Shown here one piece after another: positions 57,544-64,000 of a stretch of 64,000 bases of DNA. The notes beneath the pieces are model-generated. The model ran no database searches, was not told the DNA's origin, and saw nothing but the letters and a program-made list of their open reading frames with translations. The position numbers and the translations under genes were made by a program. Numbering within the stretch: the stretch's first letter is position 1; each line of letters begins with the position of its first letter. The stretch is taken from assembly GCA_046331095.1 (NCBI GenBank), contig JAXLRM010000008.1, forward strand, positions 1-64,000. Direction: 5' to 3'. This DNA is from JAIBAC01 sp046331095 (GTDB lineage Bacteria > Actinomycetota > Acidimicrobiia > UBA2766).

Positions 57544-57603
57544 CGGTCTCTAATCGGGCGTACGAACCTGGGCGGCCGAACCCTACTGGAACCCTGCGCG
57601 CTG

Positions 57604-57909
57604 TCACCCCGGGGAGACGTCGAGCATGCCGTCGACTTCGACCACCGAATAGGTCGGGATCCGTTCGGGCCCGGCGATGTGCTCTCCCGTCTCGATGTCG
57701 TAGCGCCAGAAATGGCCAGGGCAGACGATGCAGACACCGCCTGCCTGCCGCTCGAGGGCACCCTCGGAGAGCACGAAGCCGCGATGCGGGCACACGTCAC
57801 CGAGAGCGTAGAAGCGGCCCCCGACGTTCCACACGGCTACGGCATCGCCGTCGACGACGATGCGCGACACCTCGCCCGGTGCGGGGGCGGGAACACGCAC
57901 GCCGGACAT
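57604..57909 (-). CDS. Rieske-type 2Fe-2S ferredoxin
   Basis: 101 residues: a small, soluble Rieske protein with CPHRG (about 51-55) and CPGHFWRYD (about 71-79), which supply the Cys-His pairs for the cluster. It is of the kind that serves as electron donor to dioxygenases or stands alone as a redox carrier. The ATG 57909 has CATACT seven bases in front and lacks a Shine-Dalgarno sequence. It is divergent from the STAND ATPase gene over 48 bp. No oxygenase gene is near. Confidence 0.88.
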   Translation of the reverse strand: MSGVRVPAPAPGEVSRIVVDGDAVAVWNVGGRFYALGDVCPHRGFVLSEGALERQAGGVCIVCPGHFWRYDIETGEHIAGPERIPTYSVVEVDGMLDVSPG

Positions 57910-57957
57910 CCGTAGGAGTATGCAGGGAACGCTGCGATCGGCGACAAAGCACTGCAC

Positions 57958-60474
57958 GTGCGACGAGACCTGGGCAGGGTGGCCGAGCTTTCAGCGTTGG
58001 AAGCGGCTTACGCGCGCGCCAAGGCCGGTCACGGACAGGCGGTCCTCCTCGTGGGCGAAGCCGGAGCCGGCACGAGCCATCTCGTACACGCCTTCGTGGG
58101 TGCCCACACCGGCGCAGGCACCTTCGTAGCCGACCTGAGCGGCCGTCAGGGTCGCGACTCCATGCCACTCGCACTGCTCGCCCGCTTCGCCGACCTCGTG
58201 GCCCGCCGACAGGAATCCGCCGCCGTGACAGCGGTCGCGTCCGATCTCGCCACGGCGGCTACGGGGCGCGCTCGAGCCCGCGAGATAGTCCGTCTGGTCG
58301 ACGAGCTCGTGGATCGTCTCTGCGAACTCGACACCGTGATCGTCGTCCTCGACGATGCCCGAACTGCGAGCTCCCTGATCGTGGACGCGGTCGCACACGT
58401 AGCCAGGCGCAGCCGGAAGCGCAAGGTCCTCACGTTGATCGCCACGCGCCCCGACGACGAGCGCATTGACACCGTGCTCGCCCAGACCGACGCCCTCGTG
58501 ATCCCCGTCGACTCCTTCGACAGGTCCCTCGCGAGGGAGTTCGTCGAACAGCTGATGGCCGACAGCGACGTCGCAGAGCCCGACGAGGACGCCGTCACGG
58601 CCATCGTGGACAGGGCCGGAGGGAACCCCCGCTATCTCATCGAGTTGACCGCTGCCCACGTCGGCGCGACCACAGGAGACAGCCCCGGGCCCGTACCCAC
58701 ACTCGGGCTCCTCGTCCACCGGCGCGTCGAACGCCTCGGTACGCAGGCGCTCGATCTCGTCCGCGCCGCTGCAATCGCCGGCGGCGCGCCCAGCCCGCGG
58801 CTGTGCGCCCTCGTCTGCGGACTCGATCCCGACGACGAGGCACCGCTCGCCGAGCTGATCGGCGAGGGGATGATCGAGCTCGACGGCCATGGCCTGATCA
58901 CCTTCCCGAATCCCACGGTCCACGAGATCGTCCTCGCGTCCACGCCTCATTCGGTCCAGCGCGAGTTGCACGCGGCGACAGCCGGCCTGTTGACCATGCT
59001 GGGCGAGGATGCCTCGGTCATCGCCCCCCACGCACTCGCCGCCGCCGCGCCTGGCGACACCCTTGCCGATGAGGCCGTCCGCATGGCTGCCGAGGCCGCC
59101 GGCATCGCCTTGCACGCCGGCAATCCACGCCTTGCGCTCGACCTCGCCGAGCGCGCGCTGAGACTCGTTCCGGGAGTTGGCGACGAGGCAGCGCTGCGGA
59201 CGATCGAAGGTGAAGCACTCCTCCACCTCGGCCACGTCGAAGACGCGGCACGAGCGTTCGAACGGGCGATCACCCTCGAGTCGAGCCAGGCAGCGCTGCT
59301 CGGTCTTGCACGAGCGCTCCAGCGTGCCGGCGAGCTCGATGCTGCGCTCGACGCCTTCACCCGCTGCAAGGGCCTCGGTGCCGTGCGCGGCAAGGCGGAA
59401 GTGCTCCTCGGACTCGGACGCGTGACCGCGGCGCGCGAAGCCGCAGCGGCCGCGGTCGCGCAGGCGCGCCGCGAGGCGGAGGACACTGCGCTCGCGTCGG
59501 CACTGTCGGATCAGGCACTCGTCGAGGCGGTCGCGAACAGCCCGGTGGCTGTGAAGCACGCGGCCGCGAGCGTGCGGGCCTGGCGACGGGCGGGCGAAGA
59601 CGTGCTCGACTGGCCCCCGCTCTTCTCGCTCGGGGTCGCCCTCGAAACCGACGACCGCTTCGACGAATCCCTCGGCAGCCTGGCGGAGTTGCGGACATGG
59701 CTGGACAGCCGCGGCTTGCTCGACCAGGTTCCTCGCTGTGTCAGGACCGAGGTCGTCGCCGCGTTCCTCGGATGTCGTTGGGCGCGGATGGAGGAGGCTC
59801 TCGCTGCCGCCATCGACGTGCGACGCGGGGAACCGAACCACGAGATGGGGCCGATCTGGGCCGCGTCTGCGACGCTTGCGGCTGCCCGAGGCGACGAGCG
59901 CGGTTGGCAGCGCGGCCAGCTCCGGAGCAGGGAGGCGCTCGCCGCCCAGACCACTCCCTTCGATGCCGCGTTGTCGGCCTGGTGGCGGTCGATCGGCCAT
60001 GCTCTCAGACTCGAACCACGCGCGGCGCTCACTGCCGCCACCGAGGCGGTCTGGGGCGCGGCAGCCCTCGGGGCGGCGAACCTGGAGGCCCGCGCCATCC
60101 CCGCGCTCGCGATGCTCTCGGGTGTCCTGGGAGCCGGGCCCCGCTTCGACATCCTCGGCACCTACCGCGATGTCACCGCCGACTGCGCACGGCCGTCGTC
60201 AGCGGCAGGCGAGCTCCTGATCGGGGCGTTCTCGCACTCGGGACGGACGACGAGAGCCGCCATGGTGGAAGCGGCCGGGCTGTACGCCACGTCCGAGAAC
60301 CGTCTGGGACTGGTCCTGACGGTTGCGTGTGCCGCGATGACTCCCGGCTCGGCGCGCATCCCCGCCGACCTGTTGGGCACCGCTCGGGAGCTCGTTTCGT
60401 CTCTGGGCATGCGCGGGGCGCTGGTCGCGTCCCTGCTCGCGGGAGAGCCTGCCGCCGACGGTCACTTGGCGTAG
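57958..60474 (+). CDS. STAND/LuxR-large-type ATPase with degenerate P-loop and TPR-like tail, no DNA-binding domain
   Basis: 838 residues. The start GRVAELSALEAAYARAKAGHGQAVLLVGEAGAG matches the N-terminus of the large LuxR (MalT-like) ATPases. The P-loop is GEAGAGTS (about 33-40): the lysine is replaced by Thr. VIVVLDDA serves as Walker B. A winged helix region (about 240-330) and many helical TPR-like repeats (about 370-800) follow. The C-terminal LuxR helix-turn-helix of this class is absent; the protein ends after an Ala-rich repeat. GTG 57958 and GTG 57979 are both possible starts. It may be a scaffold or a truncated regulator. Confidence 0.72.
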   Translation: MRRDLGRVAELSALEAAYARAKAGHGQAVLLVGEAGAGTSHLVHAFVGAHTGAGTFVADLSGRQGRDSMPLALLARFADLVARRQESAAVTAVASDLATAATGRARAREIVRLVDELVDRLCELDTVIVVLDDARTASSLIVDAVAHVARRSRKRKVLTLIATRPDDERIDTVLAQTDALVIPVDSFDRSLAREFVEQLMADSDVAEPDEDAVTAIVDRAGGNPRYLIELTAAHVGATTGDSPGPVPTLGLLVHRRVERLGTQALDLVRAAAIAGGAPSPRLCALVCGLDPDDEAPLAELIGEGMIELDGHGLITFPNPTVHEIVLASTPHSVQRELHAATAGLLTMLGEDASVIAPHALAAAAPGDTLADEAVRMAAEAAGIALHAGNPRLALDLAERALRLVPGVGDEAALRTIEGEALLHLGHVEDAARAFERAITLESSQAALLGLARALQRAGELDAALDAFTRCKGLGAVRGKAEVLLGLGRVTAAREAAAAAVAQARREAEDTALASALSDQALVEAVANSPVAVKHAAASVRAWRRAGEDVLDWPPLFSLGVALETDDRFDESLGSLAELRTWLDSRGLLDQVPRCVRTEVVAAFLGCRWARMEEALAAAIDVRRGEPNHEMGPIWAASATLAAARGDERGWQRGQLRSREALAAQTTPFDAALSAWWRSIGHALRLEPRAALTAATEAVWGAAALGAANLEARAIPALAMLSGVLGAGPRFDILGTYRDVTADCARPSSAAGELLIGAFSHSGRTTRAAMVEAAGLYATSENRLGLVLTVACAAMTPGSARIPADLLGTARELVSSLGMRGALVASLLAGEPAADGHLA

Positions 60475-60710
60475 GTGTCCACCTGGCGCTCGAGCTCACG
60501 GCTGTGCTGGTTCGACCGGTCCTTGACCTGTCCCGCTCTGTCGACCGCGCCGGGAAGGCCCCCCGGTGGCGCGACGGTGTCCTGGGTCTGTTGGGGCTGT
60601 GACTTCGCCGGCGAGCTCGACCCCGATCCGCACCCGACCGACGCGCCGGTCAGGAGAGTCACGGCGAGCACAGCAACGGCTCGCTGCCCGGCGGTGGCTC
60701 TGGCGTCCAT
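60462..60710 (-). CDS. Small lipoprotein
   Basis: 82 residues: signal (AVAVLAVTLLTGASVGC) with a lipobox-like SVGC, then a Gly/Ser run and a hydrophilic domain (QVKDRSNQHSRELERQVDTY) forming one helix. Its last 13 bp overlap the end of the convergent ATPase gene. No family is recognised. It is divergent from proS. Confidence 0.6.
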   Translation of the reverse strand: MDARATAGQRAVAVLAVTLLTGASVGCGSGSSSPAKSQPQQTQDTVAPPGGLPGAVDRAGQVKDRSNQHSRELERQVDTYAK

Positions 60711-60772
60711 GACTCCCCATCGGCACGCGACCCACCGCACCTTCACGCCACCCGCTGCCATACTGGCCCGCG

Positions 60773-62170
60773 ATGAGCAAGCAGCCGGTTCTGACGCCCC
60801 AGTCCGAGGACTTCCCACGCTGGTACCAAGACGTGATCGCGAAGGCCGGTCTCGCGGAGAACGGCCCCGTGCGTGGCACGATGACGATCAAGCCCTGGGG
60901 CTACGCCATCTGGGAGAACATCCAGGCCGACCTCGACGCCCGCATCAAGGCGACAGGCCACGAGAACGCCTACTTCCCGCTGTTCATCCCGATGCCGTTC
61001 TTCGAGCGCGAAGCCGACCACGTCGAGGGCTTCAGCCCCGAGCTGGCGGTCGTGACACACGGCGGCGGTGCCGAGCTCGGCGAACCGATCGCCGTGCGAC
61101 CGACGTCGGAGACCGTGATCGGCGACTGCATGAGCCGGTGGATCCAGTCCCATCGCGACCTGCCGCTGTTGCTGAACCAGTGGGCCAACGTCGTGCGATG
61201 GGAGCTGCGACCGCGCCTGTTCCTGCGTACGAGCGAGTTCCTCTGGCAGGAGGGGCACACGGCGCACGCGACACGTGACGAGGCGGTCACCGAGACGCTG
61301 CGGATGCACGGTGTGTACTTCGACATGATGCACGACACGCTCGCCATGAACCCCGTGCTGGGTCGCAAGACCGAGGCCGAGCGATTCGCGGGCGCCGAGC
61401 TCACCTACACGCTCGAGGGACTGATGCGAGACGGCAAGGCCCTGCAGATGGGCACGAGCCATTACCTCGGACAGAACTTCGCGCGGGCGTTCGACATCAC
61501 GTTCAGCGACACCGACGGGCGCCTGGCGTTGTGCCACACCACCTCCTGGGGGGTCTCGACACGGGTGGTGGGTGCACTGATCATGACCCACGGTGACGAC
61601 CGCGGCCTGCGCCTGCCCCCTCGCATCGCTCCGGTGCAGGCGGTCGTGATCGCTATCCGCGACGAGGTCGCCTCCGTCGCGAGCGAGATCCACTCGGAGC
61701 TCGCGGCGGCCGGGGTGCGCAGCCGCCTCGACGTCGACACCCACACCGGGTTCGGGCGCCGGGCGACGGACTGGGAGCTCAAGGGAGTGCCGGTCCGCCT
61801 CGAGCTCGGGCCCCGTGACGTCGAGGCTGCCGCGGTCACGGTGGTGCGCCGCGACACCGGCGAGAAGACCCAACTGCCCCTGTCCGGCATCGGCACCACG
61901 GTGGCCGCACTGCTCGATGACGTTCAGACCGGCATGCTCGCGGAGACGACTGCCCGCCGGGATTCCTCCACGTCCGACGTCCACGACCTCGACGAGGTCG
62001 ACGGACCCGGCTTTCACCGGATCCCGCTGGCCACACTGGGACCGGACGGCGAGGCCCGGCTCGCCGAATCGGGCTACACGGTGAGGTGCCTCGTCACCCC
62101 TGATGGCGGGGTCCCCGGCGCGGACACCTCCGACGACGACCTGGTCGCATACGTCGCACGCGCCTACTGA
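60773..62170 (+). CDS. proS: Prolyl-tRNA synthetase (archaeal/eukaryotic-type)
   Basis: The 465-residue class II synthetase has the N-terminal FPRWYQDVIAKAGL start, WENIQADLDARIK (motif 1 region), RPTSET (about 113-118), the motif 2 block WELRPRLFLRTSEFLWQEGH, and GTSHYLGQNFARAFDI (about 230-245). This is the type found in Archaea and some bacteria, lacking the editing insertion of the bacterial form. The anticodon-binding domain follows after about 285. A CATACT box 8 bases before ATG 60773 suggests a leaderless mRNA. It ends before a convergent gene. Confidence 0.94.
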   Translation: MSKQPVLTPQSEDFPRWYQDVIAKAGLAENGPVRGTMTIKPWGYAIWENIQADLDARIKATGHENAYFPLFIPMPFFEREADHVEGFSPELAVVTHGGGAELGEPIAVRPTSETVIGDCMSRWIQSHRDLPLLLNQWANVVRWELRPRLFLRTSEFLWQEGHTAHATRDEAVTETLRMHGVYFDMMHDTLAMNPVLGRKTEAERFAGAELTYTLEGLMRDGKALQMGTSHYLGQNFARAFDITFSDTDGRLALCHTTSWGVSTRVVGALIMTHGDDRGLRLPPRIAPVQAVVIAIRDEVASVASEIHSELAAAGVRSRLDVDTHTGFGRRATDWELKGVPVRLELGPRDVEAAAVTVVRRDTGEKTQLPLSGIGTTVAALLDDVQTGMLAETTARRDSSTSDVHDLDEVDGPGFHRIPLATLGPDGEARLAESGYTVRCLVTPDGGVPGADTSDDDLVAYVARAY

Positions 62171-62236
62171 CCCTCCGACCCCGAACCTCGACGTGCGGAC
62201 GCCACGTCCCACCCACCGGGACACACCGCGCGTCGA

Positions 62237-63145
62237 TCAGCCGGTCGTGGAGTTGCGCTCGACGAGACCCTCGATGATGCGGCGACCCGTGGCCTCGTCC
62301 GACGCGTACACGACGACGACGGCATCACGGTAGGGCTTGTACCACCAGACGCGTGTCACGTCGGGGGTGCCACCGACCTCGGCCGTCCGGAACGAGACGG
62401 CGTCGAAGACGGTGTCGGAGAACTCACCCACCTTGCCGTCCGACGCCAGACCGGTCTCGAACGAGGTCTGGAAGTCGCCTCCCGCCGCCGACGGTTCGAG
62501 CACGATCGCGGCGGCGTAGCCACCTATGCCCGCGTGCTTGGGGTCGGTGACCACGATGCCGGCCCCGTCACGTCGATACGGGACGTCCTCGAGCACGCGG
62601 GGATGCTTGTCGAGCTCGACCGAGAGCCCCGTGAGGCGCGACGGAAGGATCGAGGCCGCCTCGGCAGGGGCCGGCGGCAACGTTGTCCCGCCTGTCAAGT
62701 AGACGACGAGTCCCACTATCACGGCTGCTGCGAGCACCGTGCCGCCCGCGATCCAAGCGACCAGCGCGACCCTGCTCGGACGGCTCTTGTCGCTCGAAGG
62801 CCGTGCCGCCGCCTTGTCGGTGATCGACTTGTGGTCCGAAGCGCGGTAGCGGGCCACGAGTGGCGAGGCATAGGGCGGCGGAGCCTCTTCGGCGGCGACC
62901 TCGGCCTGGATGCCCGTCGCACCGAACCAGGTGGTGTCCACGACAGCCGCGCGGTCGCGCTCCGTCGACGGAGCGGCCCCATGGCCCTCGGGAGGAGCAG
63001 GGCGCACTGGTGGAACGGGCGGTCTCGGCGGGCCGTTGCGGGGTCGATCCAGGGCCTGGGGACCAGTCGGCGCGCCCGGCGCCGACGCCGGAGTGCCCGA
63101 CGGCGGCGGGACGAGGGGAGGTGGTGGAGGTGTAGGGCCCTGCAT
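62237..63145 (-). CDS. Pro-rich single-pass membrane protein, unknown
   Basis: 302 residues. A long Pro/Ala/Gly-rich cytosolic part (about 1-120), one helix (VALVAWIAGGTVLAAAVIVGLVVYL, about 126-150), and an outer domain that opens LPSRLTGLSVELDKHP and ends VVVVYASDEATGRRIIEGLV. Proteins of this shape in actinobacteria often stand near cell-division or secretion genes. No known motif. Next gene downstream on the same strand is 32 bp behind the CopD-like gene, so both may be co-transcribed. Confidence 0.65.
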   Translation of the reverse strand: MQGPTPPPPPLVPPPSGTPASAPGAPTGPQALDRPRNGPPRPPVPPVRPAPPEGHGAAPSTERDRAAVVDTTWFGATGIQAEVAAEEAPPPYASPLVARYRASDHKSITDKAAARPSSDKSRPSRVALVAWIAGGTVLAAAVIVGLVVYLTGGTTLPPAPAEAASILPSRLTGLSVELDKHPRVLEDVPYRRDGAGIVVTDPKHAGIGGYAAAIVLEPSAAGGDFQTSFETGLASDGKVGEFSDTVFDAVSFRTAEVGGTPDVTRVWWYKPYRDAVVVVYASDEATGRRIIEGLVERNSTTG

Positions 63146-63177
63146 CGGTGTGGTGATCCTGCCCGCCCTGGCAGAGC

Positions 63178-63633
63178 TTAGTTGCCCGCGACGAGGTAGA
63201 CGCCGTAGCCGGTGGCGACGACTGCCGCGACGAAGCCGCCTGCCGAGATGATCCTGCCGATCACGGAGAGCCGATGCGCCTTGGACGCATCGGTGTCCGA
63301 CGACCTGCGCACACGGGGGCCCGTCCCCAGGGCGTGCACGGCTGCGGCGACAGCACTGACGACCACGAAGACCATCTTCTCGGCGAACACGCGGCCGAAG
63401 TCCTCGCCGCGGGGCGTATCCATGAGCAGGGCGAGTCCGCTGAACAGGAGCACCACGAAGCCACCCCAGGCAACCGGCTGGAACCGCCGGGCGGCTGCGG
63501 ATACGATCCTGCGCCCGGCGGCCTCGTCGCTCCCCGAAGCCCGCAGCACCGGCATCAGTGCTGCAACCGTGACCTGTCCACCGACCCAGACCGTCACGGC
63601 GAGGACGTGCAAGCAGAGGAAGAAGAACCGCAT
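63178..63633 (-). CDS. Four-helix membrane protein, CopD-like
   Basis: 151 residues with four hydrophobic helices: FFFLCLHVLAVTVWVGGQV (about 3-21), FQPVAWGGFVVLLFSGLALLM, VFVVVSAVAAAVHALG and ISAGGFVAAVVATGYGVYL. The His in helix 1 followed by WVGG is as in CopD and related copper-uptake or heme-bearing proteins, so a metal role is possible. The start ATG 63633 shares bases with the divergent ATG 63632, which leaves no space for separate ribosome sites; one of the starts is therefore probably misplaced. Confidence 0.65.
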   Translation of the reverse strand: MRFFFLCLHVLAVTVWVGGQVTVAALMPVLRASGSDEAAGRRIVSAAARRFQPVAWGGFVVLLFSGLALLMDTPRGEDFGRVFAEKMVFVVVSAVAAAVHALGTGPRVRRSSDTDASKAHRLSVIGRIISAGGFVAAVVATGYGVYLVAGN

Positions 63634-64000
63634 GTCCGAGATGCTGCCGCTCGCGGTGCCGGCGGGGCCAGTACGCAGGCTGTACGCGGCGGCGGCCGTT
63701 CTCCTGGCCTTCGTTGTGGCCGGCTGCTGGAACGTGGCGGGTGAGCCCGACCGCGACGAGCACGGAAACGTGGTCGCTCCTGCCGACGTGTCGGTCTTCC
63801 ACCTCCGGCTCGGGGACTGCACCCAGGACTCCGGCATCGGCGGCGAGGTGACGAGCGTGAGCGCCACCGCGTGCGACGAGCCGCACGCGTACGAGGTCTT
63901 CGCGGTGGGTGAGTACACGGGCACCGATTACGACGTGACGGCGATCGACGGATTCGCCCAGACCTACTGCGCGTCTGCCTTCGGGGGCTTCGTGAACCGC
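63632..64000 (+). CDS. Septum-formation-domain lipoprotein (3' partial)
   Basis: An open frame runs to the end of the window (123 residues visible). A signal (LYAAAAVLLAFVVAGC) with a VAGC lipobox precedes a domain opening LRLGDCTQDSGIGGEVTSV and ATACDEPHAYEVFAVG, with the GDC and Cys-x-x-Pro-His pattern of the 'septum formation' family of actinobacterial lipoproteins. ATG 63632 is the first start, with AGAGG 11 bases upstream; ATG 63641 and GTG 63656 are in frame and would clear the overlap with the divergent gene. Confidence 0.75.
   Translation, partial: MSEMLPLAVPAGPVRRLYAAAAVLLAFVVAGCWNVAGEPDRDEHGNVVAPADVSVFHLRLGDCTQDSGIGGEVTSVSATACDEPHAYEVFAVGEYTGTDYDVTAIDGFAQTYCASAFGGFVNR

Noticed and set aside
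62185..62225. Further copy of the family A palindrome between proS and the Pro-rich membrane protein gene
   Set aside because: Only CGACGTGCGGAC and ACGTCCCACC resemble the arms; the stem is broken, so at most it is a decayed remnant.
62237..63886. Single 549-residue protein across the CopD-like and Pro-rich genes
   Set aside because: The upstream part is a frame shadow of the CopD-like gene and the lipoprotein; the natural start with the Pro-rich N-terminus is ATG 63145.

Overview
This 64 kb window is very GC-rich DNA from a free-living actinobacterium. The gene order around 1-13 kb (a DUF1998 repair helicase, a compact Tad pilus operon, then a divergent HAD-IB phosphatase) recalls the Rv3649-Rv3661 neighbourhood of mycobacteria. 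The prolyl-tRNA synthetase type, the stand-alone pump-type pyrophosphatase and the many leaderless -10 boxes suggest, without proving it, a deep-branching lineage such as class Acidimicrobiia. I see no transposase, integrase, phage gene, CRISPR array, rRNA or tRNA, so this reads as ordinary chromosome.

Layout. 1-7.8 kb: end of a proton-pumping pyrophosphatase, a YccF membrane protein, a STAS anti-anti-sigma factor, an MrfA-like helicase, a TauE/SafE permease, an anti-sigma-type ATPase, and a B12-radical-SAM enzyme paired with a beta-hydroxyacid dehydrogenase. 7.8-12 kb: a six-gene, tightly overlapping Tad/Flp secretion operon with a TadB-TadC fusion. 12-19.9 kb: HAD phosphatase, MaoC-like protein, a GMC oxidoreductase with its small partner, and a three-gene membrane/secreted cluster. 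19.9-27.7 kb: PAS-GGDEF-EAL protein, lipoprotein, alpha/beta hydrolase, DsbB, an APH-type kinase, and a LysR gene divergent from TauE and OsmC. 27.9-34.3 kb: PilT-like ATPase, ilvD, and inorganic pyrophosphatase flanked by two paralogous M23 coiled-coil peptidases. 34.3-39.6 kb: FtsX-type permease with a nucleotide-binding partner that has lost its ATPase motifs, a hydrolase whose 5' end is duplicated, and a LysM protein. 39.6-46 kb: SNF2 ATPase, glutamate/leucine-type dehydrogenase, and a cell-wall Kelch protein. 46.3-54 kb: a RibBA homologue lacking both active sites, an SCP2/flavin-oxidase pair, a large molybdopterin oxidoreductase, and NADP-type glutamate dehydrogenase. 54-64 kb: glycosyltransferase, an unknown 665-residue protein, Rieske protein, a STAND-like ATPase, proS, and cell-envelope proteins.

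Two themes stand out. First, three unrelated families of GC-rich palindromic intergenic repeats occur here, and most copies sit where two genes converge. Second, several proteins keep an enzyme fold but lack catalytic residues: RibBA-like, ABC ATPase-like, PilT-like, the GGDEF domain, and the STAND P-loop. Cell-envelope work (Tad pilus, two M23 peptidases, LysM, sorted Kelch protein, FtsX permease, septum-formation lipoprotein) dominates the recognisable functions.
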